Position numbers and translations under genes: made by a program | In this document: one piece after another, positions 16,857 to 24,155 of the stretch | Layout: each line of letters opens with the position of its first letter | Numbering within the stretch: position 1 is the first letter of the stretch | Notes under the pieces: generated by a model | Databases searched by the model: none | Told to the model about the DNA's origin: nothing | The model's input: the letters and a program-made list of their open reading frames with translations, nothing else | Source: Chloroflexi bacterium UBA6622 | GTDB taxonomy: Bacteria; Chloroflexota; UBA11872 | Direction: 5' to 3' | Assembly (NCBI GenBank): GCA_002433065.1 | Contig: DJHK01000015.1 | Coordinates: 84,358 to 111,720 of the forward strand | DNA: 27,363 nt

Positions 16857-18386
16857 TTGGAATACTTACTCGCCCTCCCATTATCAATAATCTCGTTTGG
16901 CCTTCAGGTTTGGCCACGTCTTTCCAATAGATACTTCGGGATTGACATCTGGCGTCACCTCACCGTCGCTGGCCACTATCGTGAACAACGACGCGGACAA
17001 ACTAAACCGTTCGATCGTTATCTCATCGATCTACCTTCAGACTATCCTCCCGGTTTGCGCGTACTGCTCTCGTTCATTCCGACGAGTTTCCTTCACCGAA
17101 TCCAATGGCTAATCGCGCCCATCATCGATAGTGTTCACAACATCGTGTTATTTGTTTTGGCCGCTGCGCTCACCGGAAACATCGGAGCCGGTCTTATCGC
17201 GCAAGCCGCCTACATGCTTGCCCCACTCGTAGTCATGGAAAACTCTAGCCTGTCCACCCGGCCATTAGCTTCACTGCTGTTCACCGCCACGATGGCGGCC
17301 AATCTGGCGTTCCATAGTTCTAACGCGTGGGCATGGATAATCCTGTCAATTCCAGCTGCTGCCCTGTTGTTCCTTACTCATCGGATGGCGCTTCAAGCAC
17401 TCTTCGTCACAAGCATTGCCCTTAGCATCCTCCTCCTCACCCCGTATTACGTCCTTGTCTTTGTTGGCGGATGGATACTTGCCCTTTTAGTTTCTCGGGG
17501 TGCTTACTGGCACGTGTTTCGCGGCCACATGGCAATGCTGTGGTGGTGGCGAGCCAACATTCACAACCGGTATGCACATCAGATACGCGGGGTACCCAAA
17601 TCCTCAGAACAAAGCGGCGACGCCGTATTCAAGATTTATCAGATTGTGCGACGTCTTCCCCTGTTAGCGGTGCTCGCTGCTAATCCCTTCATTCTCTTCG
17701 CGGTAATCGTCACCTGTAGTCTTACATTCAATATGGGATTCATTAATACGGTCATTTTTGAAACAGAACTCCATTTTCTAGTGATATGGGCGCTGAGCCT
17801 CTTCGTCGTCGGCATTGCGATTCGTCAACTACACACCATAGAGTGGCTAGGCGAAGGCGAAAGGTATGGAGAATACGGCGCATTTCCGACAGCGATCATT
17901 ACAGGCGTGTTAATCACCGAGACAACAGGCGAGCTCAGATGGGTCATGCTTGGCATATTCGTCGTCGTCGCGCTGGGAGCAGGACTCATTCCATCGGTAG
18001 CACTCCAGCGACGGGTAATTGTCGGTGACTCGAGTCGATCACTGACACCAGATTTGCAAACCATCATGAGCACACTAAACAACCATCAGACAGAGGCGAG
18101 GCTGATGACAATCCCCCTCTCTCTCGCTGACTTCGCCCTCTACTTCTCGAGCGCAAAAGTCCTTAGTACAGACAGTTCCTTCGGCCATCTCCAACACTAC
18201 AGTGATTTTTTTCCAGTGCTTCAGGTCCCGATTAGCGTAATCTTCAGGCGGTTCGACATTAACCTACTCCTAATAAACGAGTCATATGTGACGCTCGATG
18301 AACTCGGTCTGGGCTCCGCGCCCATCGAAAAACGGTCGGGACCTTTCTGTCTCGTGAACGTCAATCAACCAGAGGTAAAAAACTAA
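16857..18386 (+). CDS. GT-C type membrane glycosyltransferase-like protein
   Basis: A 509-residue polytopic protein with about ten membrane segments and a soluble C-terminal domain of roughly 110 residues. After the first membrane segment comes NRYFGIDIWRHL (about 24-35, Asp30) and then a loop with PSDYPPGLRVLL (60-71). An acidic residue in the first outer loop followed by a 'YPPG' re-entry is the usual plan of GT-C enzymes and oligosaccharyltransferase-like proteins, so a role in sugar transfer from a lipid carrier outside the membrane is likely. I cannot assign a family. TTG at 16857 is the only reasonable start before an in-frame stop at 16842-16844. The stop TAA overlaps the ATG of the epimerase gene by one base. 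Confidence 0.7.
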   Translation: MEYLLALPLSIISFGLQVWPRLSNRYFGIDIWRHLTVAGHYREQRRGQTKPFDRYLIDLPSDYPPGLRVLLSFIPTSFLHRIQWLIAPIIDSVHNIVLFVLAAALTGNIGAGLIAQAAYMLAPLVVMENSSLSTRPLASLLFTATMAANLAFHSSNAWAWIILSIPAAALLFLTHRMALQALFVTSIALSILLLTPYYVLVFVGGWILALLVSRGAYWHVFRGHMAMLWWWRANIHNRYAHQIRGVPKSSEQSGDAVFKIYQIVRRLPLLAVLAANPFILFAVIVTCSLTFNMGFINTVIFETELHFLVIWALSLFVVGIAIRQLHTIEWLGEGERYGEYGAFPTAIITGVLITETTGELRWVMLGIFVVVALGAGLIPSVALQRRVIVGDSSRSLTPDLQTIMSTLNNHQTEARLMTIPLSLADFALYFSSAKVLSTDSSFGHLQHYSDFFPVLQVPISVIFRRFDINLLLINESYVTLDELGLGSAPIEKRSGPFCLVNVNQPEVKN

Positions 18387-19357
18387 TGGATGTGCTTGTC
18401 ACGGGTGGCGGGGGGTTTCTGGGCTCGTTTATATGTGATGTCCACATTGAGCGTGGCGATAAGGTTGTTGCGCTCGACCTATCTGATGGAGCCAAGGTCG
18501 CACACCTGGACGACCATCCGAATTTTCGATTTCTTTCGACGACCGTCACAGATGAAGCCACAATGCGAGAAGAAATTCGAACCTCAGATCTCGTTTACCA
18601 TCTGGCCGCTGTGGCGGATCCACGACGATATGTGGAAGATCCCCTACACACGCTGCAGCTCGATCTAATTGCGGGTCTCCACGTCGTCGACTGGGTTGTG
18701 GAAGCCAAGCGCCCATTAGTCTTCACATCGACATCCGAGGTGTACGGACGAAACCCCCAAGTTCCATGGACTGAAGATGCCGATCGAGTCCTCGGATCTA
18801 CAGATATTAATCGCTGGAGTTATGCAACTGCCAAAGCCGCCCTAGAGCACTATATTTTGGCCCACCACCAGCAAAGCGGTCTGGAATTCAACATTTTTCG
18901 ACCGTTCAACTTTTTTGGGCCGCGCCTCGATTCCCTCGGTGCAGGGCGCGTCGTAACAATATTTCTCGAAAAATTTCTTGCTAACCAACCTGTACAAATC
19001 CATGGCGACGGAACCCAGACTCGTACTTTCTGCTTTATCCGTGATGCAGCCGAGGGCATTGTGCTTGGCTCAACCTCCGAGAAAGCCCGTAACACCGTCC
19101 TCAACATTGGAACAGACATTGAACACACAATCGAGAGCCTCGCTGAAACCATGCGCCGAGTCGGGGGCTTTTCTTCTCCTATCGAATACATCACCTACGA
19201 GTCAGCGTTCGGCACCAGTTACGAGGACATCCCTCGACGAATACCGGATCTATCCCGGATCCGCTCGCTTACTGGCTGGGAAGCAACGACATCACTCGAG
19301 GATGGCCTTGCTCAAACTATTGAATACTTTCACGACCAGCAAAGTACATCAGGGTAA
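18386..19357 (+). CDS. NAD-dependent sugar epimerase/dehydratase (extended SDR)
   Basis: A 323-residue extended SDR acting on nucleotide sugars. The Rossmann motif is GGGGFLGS at residues 7-14 (usual form GGAGFIGS), with Asp30 placed to bind NAD ribose. The catalytic region has TSTSEVYG (113-120) and SYATAK (Tyr145, Lys149). FRPFNFFGPR and the GDGTQTRTFCFIRDAAEG segment are standard for GalE/RmlB/UDP-glucuronate decarboxylase relatives. RWSYATAK is nearer to the decarboxylase and 4-epimerase groups than to RmlB, but the exact reaction (4-epimerisation, dehydration or decarboxylation) cannot be settled. It begins at an ATG overlapping the previous TAA, so it is translationally coupled to the GT-C gene. 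Confidence 0.92.
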   Translation: MDVLVTGGGGFLGSFICDVHIERGDKVVALDLSDGAKVAHLDDHPNFRFLSTTVTDEATMREEIRTSDLVYHLAAVADPRRYVEDPLHTLQLDLIAGLHVVDWVVEAKRPLVFTSTSEVYGRNPQVPWTEDADRVLGSTDINRWSYATAKAALEHYILAHHQQSGLEFNIFRPFNFFGPRLDSLGAGRVVTIFLEKFLANQPVQIHGDGTQTRTFCFIRDAAEGIVLGSTSEKARNTVLNIGTDIEHTIESLAETMRRVGGFSSPIEYITYESAFGTSYEDIPRRIPDLSRIRSLTGWEATTSLEDGLAQTIEYFHDQQSTSG

Positions 19358-19438
19358 AGACTCTCGTGACTCGCTCCGGCGACAATCACGACCCATGCCA
19401 ACCCCACACATACTGCTTTACACATATGGTGTCCGCCC

Positions 19439-20596
19439 ATGAATAGGCTGCAACCATTCCTATTCGTGGGATACAGATCTCGAGCACTCGGAACAACGCT
19501 CGGGGCTACCATCCTTGTGATTCTTACATGGGCCTCGTTCGCAACGTTGCGATGGGATGCACCAATGATGAGTGCGCAGCCTCAAGCCTTGTTCGCAGCC
19601 GGTCCTTTTCGCGCAAACGAAGCATTCGAGCAACCATTTGACGCCACGGTTAACTACTTGTCGTACGTGGAAACCAAGATTCAATACCGGGCGAGAAAAT
19701 CAGACCTCAGACTGCTATTCAGATTGCGCCATGGTGATTCACTTGAGCGCGAAGGCATCCTGGCAGTCCCGACCGATAACAGCGAAATCACAACTGTACA
19801 TTGGCACTTCGATCCCATTCCTGAATCTCAAGGGCGTCGCTACTCGATCCAGATCGTCGTAGGACCTCAGGTCACAGGCGAAGTGTTCGCAATGGCGGAT
19901 CTACAAGACCCCTTACCAGGGTCGCTGATATCAAATGGAATATCGACCGACGAACGAATTGATCTTGTGATCGACCCAGGTCGAAACGCTAACTGGTGGC
20001 GCATATTTTCGACTGTGGGTCGAAGCACGCCAATTGGCATTCCAGGTGTTCTATCCCTCCTCGCCTTGGCCGCTGTCACGACCGCTGGCGGTTTCACCAT
20101 TCTTTTTGTCGGGATTCGTCTCGTTCCCGCAATACTCATTGCAGCTATCAGTGGATTGGTAGTCCTTCTAACGGTAAGCCTCGCCTTACGAATATTCATG
20201 AATCAGCCGTCAGCAGAATTAACGTCCCAATTCTGGATAGTAATCGTCGCCTCGGTATTGGGAACCGCAGGGACACCATGGATAGTCGCCGCCATTTCCG
20301 CTGTTACCGGGACACTCGACTCCGTTCGGTCCGCGAGCGTTGCCAACTGGCTTCTTGCGATCGCGATCATACTGTCAGCTTCCGGTCTTACAACATCAAT
20401 TTTGACTGCGGGTGAAAGAATCCATGTCGCAATACCGGCACTAGCTGACGGCCAACCGAACGCCGGTCGTTTCGACCTCCTAAACCCCGGCATATCCGGA
20501 TGGCTAATACGAGTCGCGTGTCTCATATGGGCCATCTATTTGGTGCTTATCTATCTTCGCCGAAAGGCCGTGACTGAATCGGACATCGGCCCATGA
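19439..20596 (+). CDS. Membrane-anchored beta-domain protein A (putative GT-C partner)
   Basis: A 385-residue protein of no family I recognise. One membrane segment (about 17-36) precedes a beta-rich extracytoplasmic domain (about 50-185) with AAGPFRANEAFEQPFDATVNYLS split over 53-75, RRYSIQIVVG (133-142) and PGSLISNGI..DERIDLVIDPGR (160-182). Five or six further membrane segments follow, including one block AELTSQFW...PWIV (259-282). The end carries GRFDLLNPG (343-351) before the last helix. It is clearly paralogous to 22578-24155, which shares GPF.A..AFEQ.F, PGSLISNGI, IDL.I.PGR and the SPEL-like block. Its stop overlaps the next ATG (ATGA), so it is translationally coupled to a GT-C gene. 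Confidence 0.8.
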   Translation: MNRLQPFLFVGYRSRALGTTLGATILVILTWASFATLRWDAPMMSAQPQALFAAGPFRANEAFEQPFDATVNYLSYVETKIQYRARKSDLRLLFRLRHGDSLEREGILAVPTDNSEITTVHWHFDPIPESQGRRYSIQIVVGPQVTGEVFAMADLQDPLPGSLISNGISTDERIDLVIDPGRNANWWRIFSTVGRSTPIGIPGVLSLLALAAVTTAGGFTILFVGIRLVPAILIAAISGLVVLLTVSLALRIFMNQPSAELTSQFWIVIVASVLGTAGTPWIVAAISAVTGTLDSVRSASVANWLLAIAIILSASGLTTSILTAGERIHVAIPALADGQPNAGRFDLLNPGISGWLIRVACLIWAIYLVLIYLRRKAVTESDIGP

Positions 20597-22479
20597 TTCG
20601 CGGGATGCCAATGCCGAACCCCTTGATGTTCGTCGGAGCAAGTTTTGGTCACCGTGGTGTGATGACGACCGTCTTTCTAACAGCCGTGGTTCTTCGATAC
20701 ACAACCTTTATTCGAGGCGACTACTCAGCCTGGTGGGATGGCGGAACACCGTTCCCTGGATATGCCGATCTCTGGATCGGCAACGCGATCCACCTAGCGT
20801 TCGAAGGAACACCACGAGGCTTGTGGTTCTCCTATGAAGGCTTACTGTACACAATCGCTATCGCACCGTTTCTCAAAGCCTTCGGGTTATATGGGGGCCT
20901 AGTTACTTGGAGCCATGTCCTGATTCTTTCGTCTGCTGTCATTGCTCCAATTGCGATGGCAACCGTCCGCGCGCTCGGCGGCCATCTTGCCGGGTCCACG
21001 CTCATCGGAATTCTTGTAGCTTTTGATCCCGTGTTGACCTGGTACGGCCTAAACGGATGGTCCGACAGTGCCACCATGTTCGCCGCAGCCCTAGCCTTCC
21101 TTTTGTTCATCCGTGCCGCGCGCAAACCGAGCCGGCTCAGACTTATTTGTTTCGGCGCAACACTGGCCATACTCGCCCTGGATCATGCAACGTGGACATG
21201 GCCCGCCTTCGCATGGGCGATCGCATGTATACCCCTCATCCACAAGGCCCCGTTATGGCTGCCGGCACATATCCACAGTTCGCATCTGAACCAAACTGAA
21301 AGATCGATCCGTCGAACAATACTTCCGCTAGTCGTACTCATCGTCGGTCTGGGCCTCGCCAACATTGGCCTCCTTGCTATTGGATCAACAGAACCAGGGA
21401 ATGTATTTCCAGTGTTGACGTCCGATAGCGGAAACCAGCGACGGCTCGCGATGTACTACGACCCGAATCTCGAGTGGGACGCCTGGCAACCCGCCGACAC
21501 CGGACGAACAATCGCAACACGATTCCCACAGGTTGCCGGCCGACAGATCTCCACGCTCGTAGGCCGACAAATAGGTCCTGCGATTCCTCTAGCAACCTGG
21601 TTACTTGTCGCGAATGGAATCGCGCTCATTGTGATCGCCACTAGGTCCCGAAAAAAAATCTCAGTGAGCATGATTGGTCTGTCCGGATTACTCATAGCCA
21701 CCATAGTCGTGTGGCAAATCGATCTGGCATCTGATCCCATAGCAGTTGGTTTAATACTCGTGTTGGGCCTAGCGTGGGCTTACAGCCCAACGTCGAGAAC
21801 AATCCTTTTTATTTCAATGCCGATTCTTGGAATCATCCTGCTTTGGACGGGAACAATCACTGGTTTGCGGCATAGCAGCATTGGGGCTTACGTCCTATAT
21901 CTCGTATCAGGGATCTTGGTAGGAGAAGCGGGAATAATATTGGGACGTGTTGCTCAACCCCGACGATTAATGTGGGGTCGCATGTTGGCGGGACACACTA
22001 TGGCTGCATTAACAATCGTCAGCATTGTCTTCGGAGGTATCCAGCTTTTCGACGCATTTCAATCACGTCTAAACCTCGATCGATATACCCAGTGGCTGGA
22101 TACCGTGCTCCCAACGAACGCCGTCATCATGGCAGGAGGAAACATCGATCCCTGGTACGTCGCCTCGCATCTCAATCGGGATGTTATTTACGACGTGGAA
22201 AATGGAGCACGATTGGTCCTCGACGGCGCCAACACTGCTTGGGGCCGACGATTATCCCAGATATATCCCGATGCTCTGACGAATGAAGAACTGATGCAGT
22301 CAATACAGGCAGACGGTCGGGAGGCGTTCTGGTATACCCCAGATATATCAAAGTTAATTCCATCCTTCTCGCCTCGATTCGTTTCACAAGCCACATATCC
22401 GAAATACGAACTGCTGCCAACGCGAACCTCTTCACAAAACGAAGAATGGGCAGTGGTCGTGGTAAAGCCCTCGAGCTGA
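20593..22479 (+). CDS. GT-C type membrane glycosyltransferase, paralogue A
   Basis: A 628-residue polytopic protein with about eleven membrane segments and a soluble C-terminal domain of about 130 residues. The first outer loop has IRGDYSAWWDG (40-50, Asp43 and Asp49) and Glu82 in FSYEGLLY, matching the acidic loop of GT-C enzymes. FDPVLTWYGLNGWSDS (144-159) is a further conserved block. The C-terminal domain has AGGNIDPWYVA and VIYDVENGARLVLDG. It is a close paralogue of the 24152-26134 product over the whole length. It is expected to transfer a sugar from polyprenyl phosphate outside the membrane. Sugar and acceptor are unknown. The ATG overlaps the stop of beta-domain protein A, which suggests the two proteins are made together. 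Confidence 0.8.
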   Translation: MIRGMPMPNPLMFVGASFGHRGVMTTVFLTAVVLRYTTFIRGDYSAWWDGGTPFPGYADLWIGNAIHLAFEGTPRGLWFSYEGLLYTIAIAPFLKAFGLYGGLVTWSHVLILSSAVIAPIAMATVRALGGHLAGSTLIGILVAFDPVLTWYGLNGWSDSATMFAAALAFLLFIRAARKPSRLRLICFGATLAILALDHATWTWPAFAWAIACIPLIHKAPLWLPAHIHSSHLNQTERSIRRTILPLVVLIVGLGLANIGLLAIGSTEPGNVFPVLTSDSGNQRRLAMYYDPNLEWDAWQPADTGRTIATRFPQVAGRQISTLVGRQIGPAIPLATWLLVANGIALIVIATRSRKKISVSMIGLSGLLIATIVVWQIDLASDPIAVGLILVLGLAWAYSPTSRTILFISMPILGIILLWTGTITGLRHSSIGAYVLYLVSGILVGEAGIILGRVAQPRRLMWGRMLAGHTMAALTIVSIVFGGIQLFDAFQSRLNLDRYTQWLDTVLPTNAVIMAGGNIDPWYVASHLNRDVIYDVENGARLVLDGANTAWGRRLSQIYPDALTNEELMQSIQADGREAFWYTPDISKLIPSFSPRFVSQATYPKYELLPTRTSSQNEEWAVVVVKPSS

Positions 22480-22577
22480 CACTTGACGATAAAATCTCTA
22501 ACTGAACGACACCTCGATCGAATACTCGGCTCGAAAAATAGTAAGACGAATCCAGATTCGACCGTAGAATAAACGCC

Positions 22578-24155
22578 ATGCGGAATTTTCACTCCGGCAC
22601 TCGTCGATCTCGTCGGCTTGCCCTCATCACGCTGGTTGCAACCGCCTTACTACTTGTAGCCGCCGCCCTAATCGTTCGAACGACGCGTTGGGACACATCG
22701 GTATTCCCTGGGAAATCCCCAGGAGCCGTTTCCGTCGGACCTTTCAATGCAGGCGACGCCTTCGAACAACATTTCGCTGTACCGGTTGATCATCTATCCA
22801 GCCTTACCATTCAAGCGCGAACGCCAGAAGGCCAACGAACCGGGCCTTCTGCGACCTTGATCTTTCGGCTGTATGACGACAAGCAAATTGTTCGACAGGG
22901 CTTAGTCGGCATTCCCGATCTTGACCACGTCATCCGGCGCGTGATGTGGTCCTTTGCTCCCTTACCATCGTCTGCAGATCTCGAGTATCGATTGCAAGTT
23001 GCCGTCGGAGATTCGACCACGGCATCCGTGAACACGATGGCCTCGATAACCAACAAGTGGCCTGGATCTTTGATCTCCAACGGAATACCGACCGCCGATC
23101 ACATCGATCTAGCCATTGAGCCTGGACGTGAGCTGTCAGCCACTCAAGTAGTGCTAGGGGCAGCTACACGAGCTCCGATCGGCCTGGTCGGCATTGTCCT
23201 ATCCGTGGTTGTCGCTGCCGCTGCCTTTGGCGCTGGTGTCCTTGCTGGTTTCCGTCTCCCCAAGAAATATCCTCTCTCAGGTGTCGGGCTCATAACCGGC
23301 CTCACTGCAGCCGCAATACATATCCTGATTGCCAATGGCCAATTCGGAGGGAGTCCGTCACCCGAACTTGCGTCAACATTCTGGATTTGGATTCTCTTCT
23401 CACTGATGCTGCTCAGCAGACTTCCATGGGCCGTCATATTGATTGGCCTAAGCACCACGCTATTCCACGTCGCCATAACCCTTCGAGCATTCCGGGGGAT
23501 CAATTCCCCTGAGCTGACGTCGGATTTCTGGTTGTGGCTCATGGTCCCCACCATCCTGATTGGATGCTTTCCATGGGTGATAGCCGGCCTTGCGTGGATC
23601 GTAAATTTGTTACTTCCTGACGTATGGGCAAATCGCAGCCCTTCAGCCTCCGGCGAGTACCGGTGGGGCATGTTGGATGCGCAGGCAATAGATAAGTGGC
23701 GTAACCGGGGAACATCCACGCTGGGCCGCATGGGGTGGAGCGGGGTAGGACTACTTACATCGTTCACAAGAATGCTTATTTGGATCCTACGTGCATTGCT
23801 CCTAGGAGTAATAGCGACAGCAGCACGCCTACGATGGGAAACATTGCGCGTCCTTATTGGGCTTGCAACCCAAATTCGATTGGCACGCCATGAATGGCGA
23901 GCAATTACATTGACCGTTGTCTGCGGCATAACCATTTCCACGTTTATTCTCGTCGTGCTCGGTGAATCGGAACCATTAATTCAGACTCTTCAGGGGCTCG
24001 AAGAAGGCCGTGCCCCGCACCTTCGATTTGAATTATTTAACCGCTCCTATCCTGAGACAATCGCGCGCCTGGCTATGGCAGGCTTGCTCATGTTTGGAGG
24101 CTCCGTGTTAATCACCAAAGTCGTCGCATGGACGCGGACGTTCTTATCAGAGTGA
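22578..24155 (+). CDS. Membrane-anchored beta-domain protein B with internal repeat (putative GT-C partner)
   Basis: A 525-residue paralogue of the 19439-20596 product. It has one N-terminal membrane segment (about 13-33), a beta-rich extracytoplasmic domain (about 50-185) with SVGPFNAGDAFEQHFAVPVD (52-71), LEYRLQVAVG (135-144) and PGSLISNGI..ADHIDLAIEPGR (162-184), then many membrane segments. It is 140 residues longer than its paralogue, partly because a SPEL..FW.W...PW.. block occurs twice (261-292 and 310-341). It also has an extra basic and hydrophobic stretch at about 350-450. The C-terminus again has a LRFELFN segment before the last helix. Function is unknown. The ATG at 22578 follows a 98-base gap with no clear promoter. 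The stop TGA is overlapped by the GTG start of the following GT-C gene. Confidence 0.8.
   Translation: MRNFHSGTRRSRRLALITLVATALLLVAAALIVRTTRWDTSVFPGKSPGAVSVGPFNAGDAFEQHFAVPVDHLSSLTIQARTPEGQRTGPSATLIFRLYDDKQIVRQGLVGIPDLDHVIRRVMWSFAPLPSSADLEYRLQVAVGDSTTASVNTMASITNKWPGSLISNGIPTADHIDLAIEPGRELSATQVVLGAATRAPIGLVGIVLSVVVAAAAFGAGVLAGFRLPKKYPLSGVGLITGLTAAAIHILIANGQFGGSPSPELASTFWIWILFSLMLLSRLPWAVILIGLSTTLFHVAITLRAFRGINSPELTSDFWLWLMVPTILIGCFPWVIAGLAWIVNLLLPDVWANRSPSASGEYRWGMLDAQAIDKWRNRGTSTLGRMGWSGVGLLTSFTRMLIWILRALLLGVIATAARLRWETLRVLIGLATQIRLARHEWRAITLTVVCGITISTFILVVLGESEPLIQTLQGLEEGRAPHLRFELFNRSYPETIARLAMAGLLMFGGSVLITKVVAWTRTFLSE
23358..23600 (+). repeat. Internal tandem protein repeat within beta-domain protein B
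   Basis: Two copies of a membrane block start at 23358 and 23505, 147 bases (49 residues) apart. Both read SPEL-x-S-x-FW-x-W, then about ten hydrophobic residues, then PW and another hydrophobic run. The paralogue at 19439-20596 has one copy. The DNA of the copies has diverged, so the duplication is old. Confidence 0.7.

Noticed and set aside
22184..22592. Two overlapping minus-strand open frames of 131 and 134 codons
   Set aside because: Two frames open over the same stretch opposite a well-supported gene end. Neither has a motif or a ribosome site.
23144..23941. Minus-strand open frame of 265 codons opposite partner protein B
   Set aside because: Its composition (Arg, Pro, Thr, Ser, Met, Ile rich, no fold pattern) is what the antisense of a membrane-protein gene gives, and the plus-strand gene has clear paralogy.
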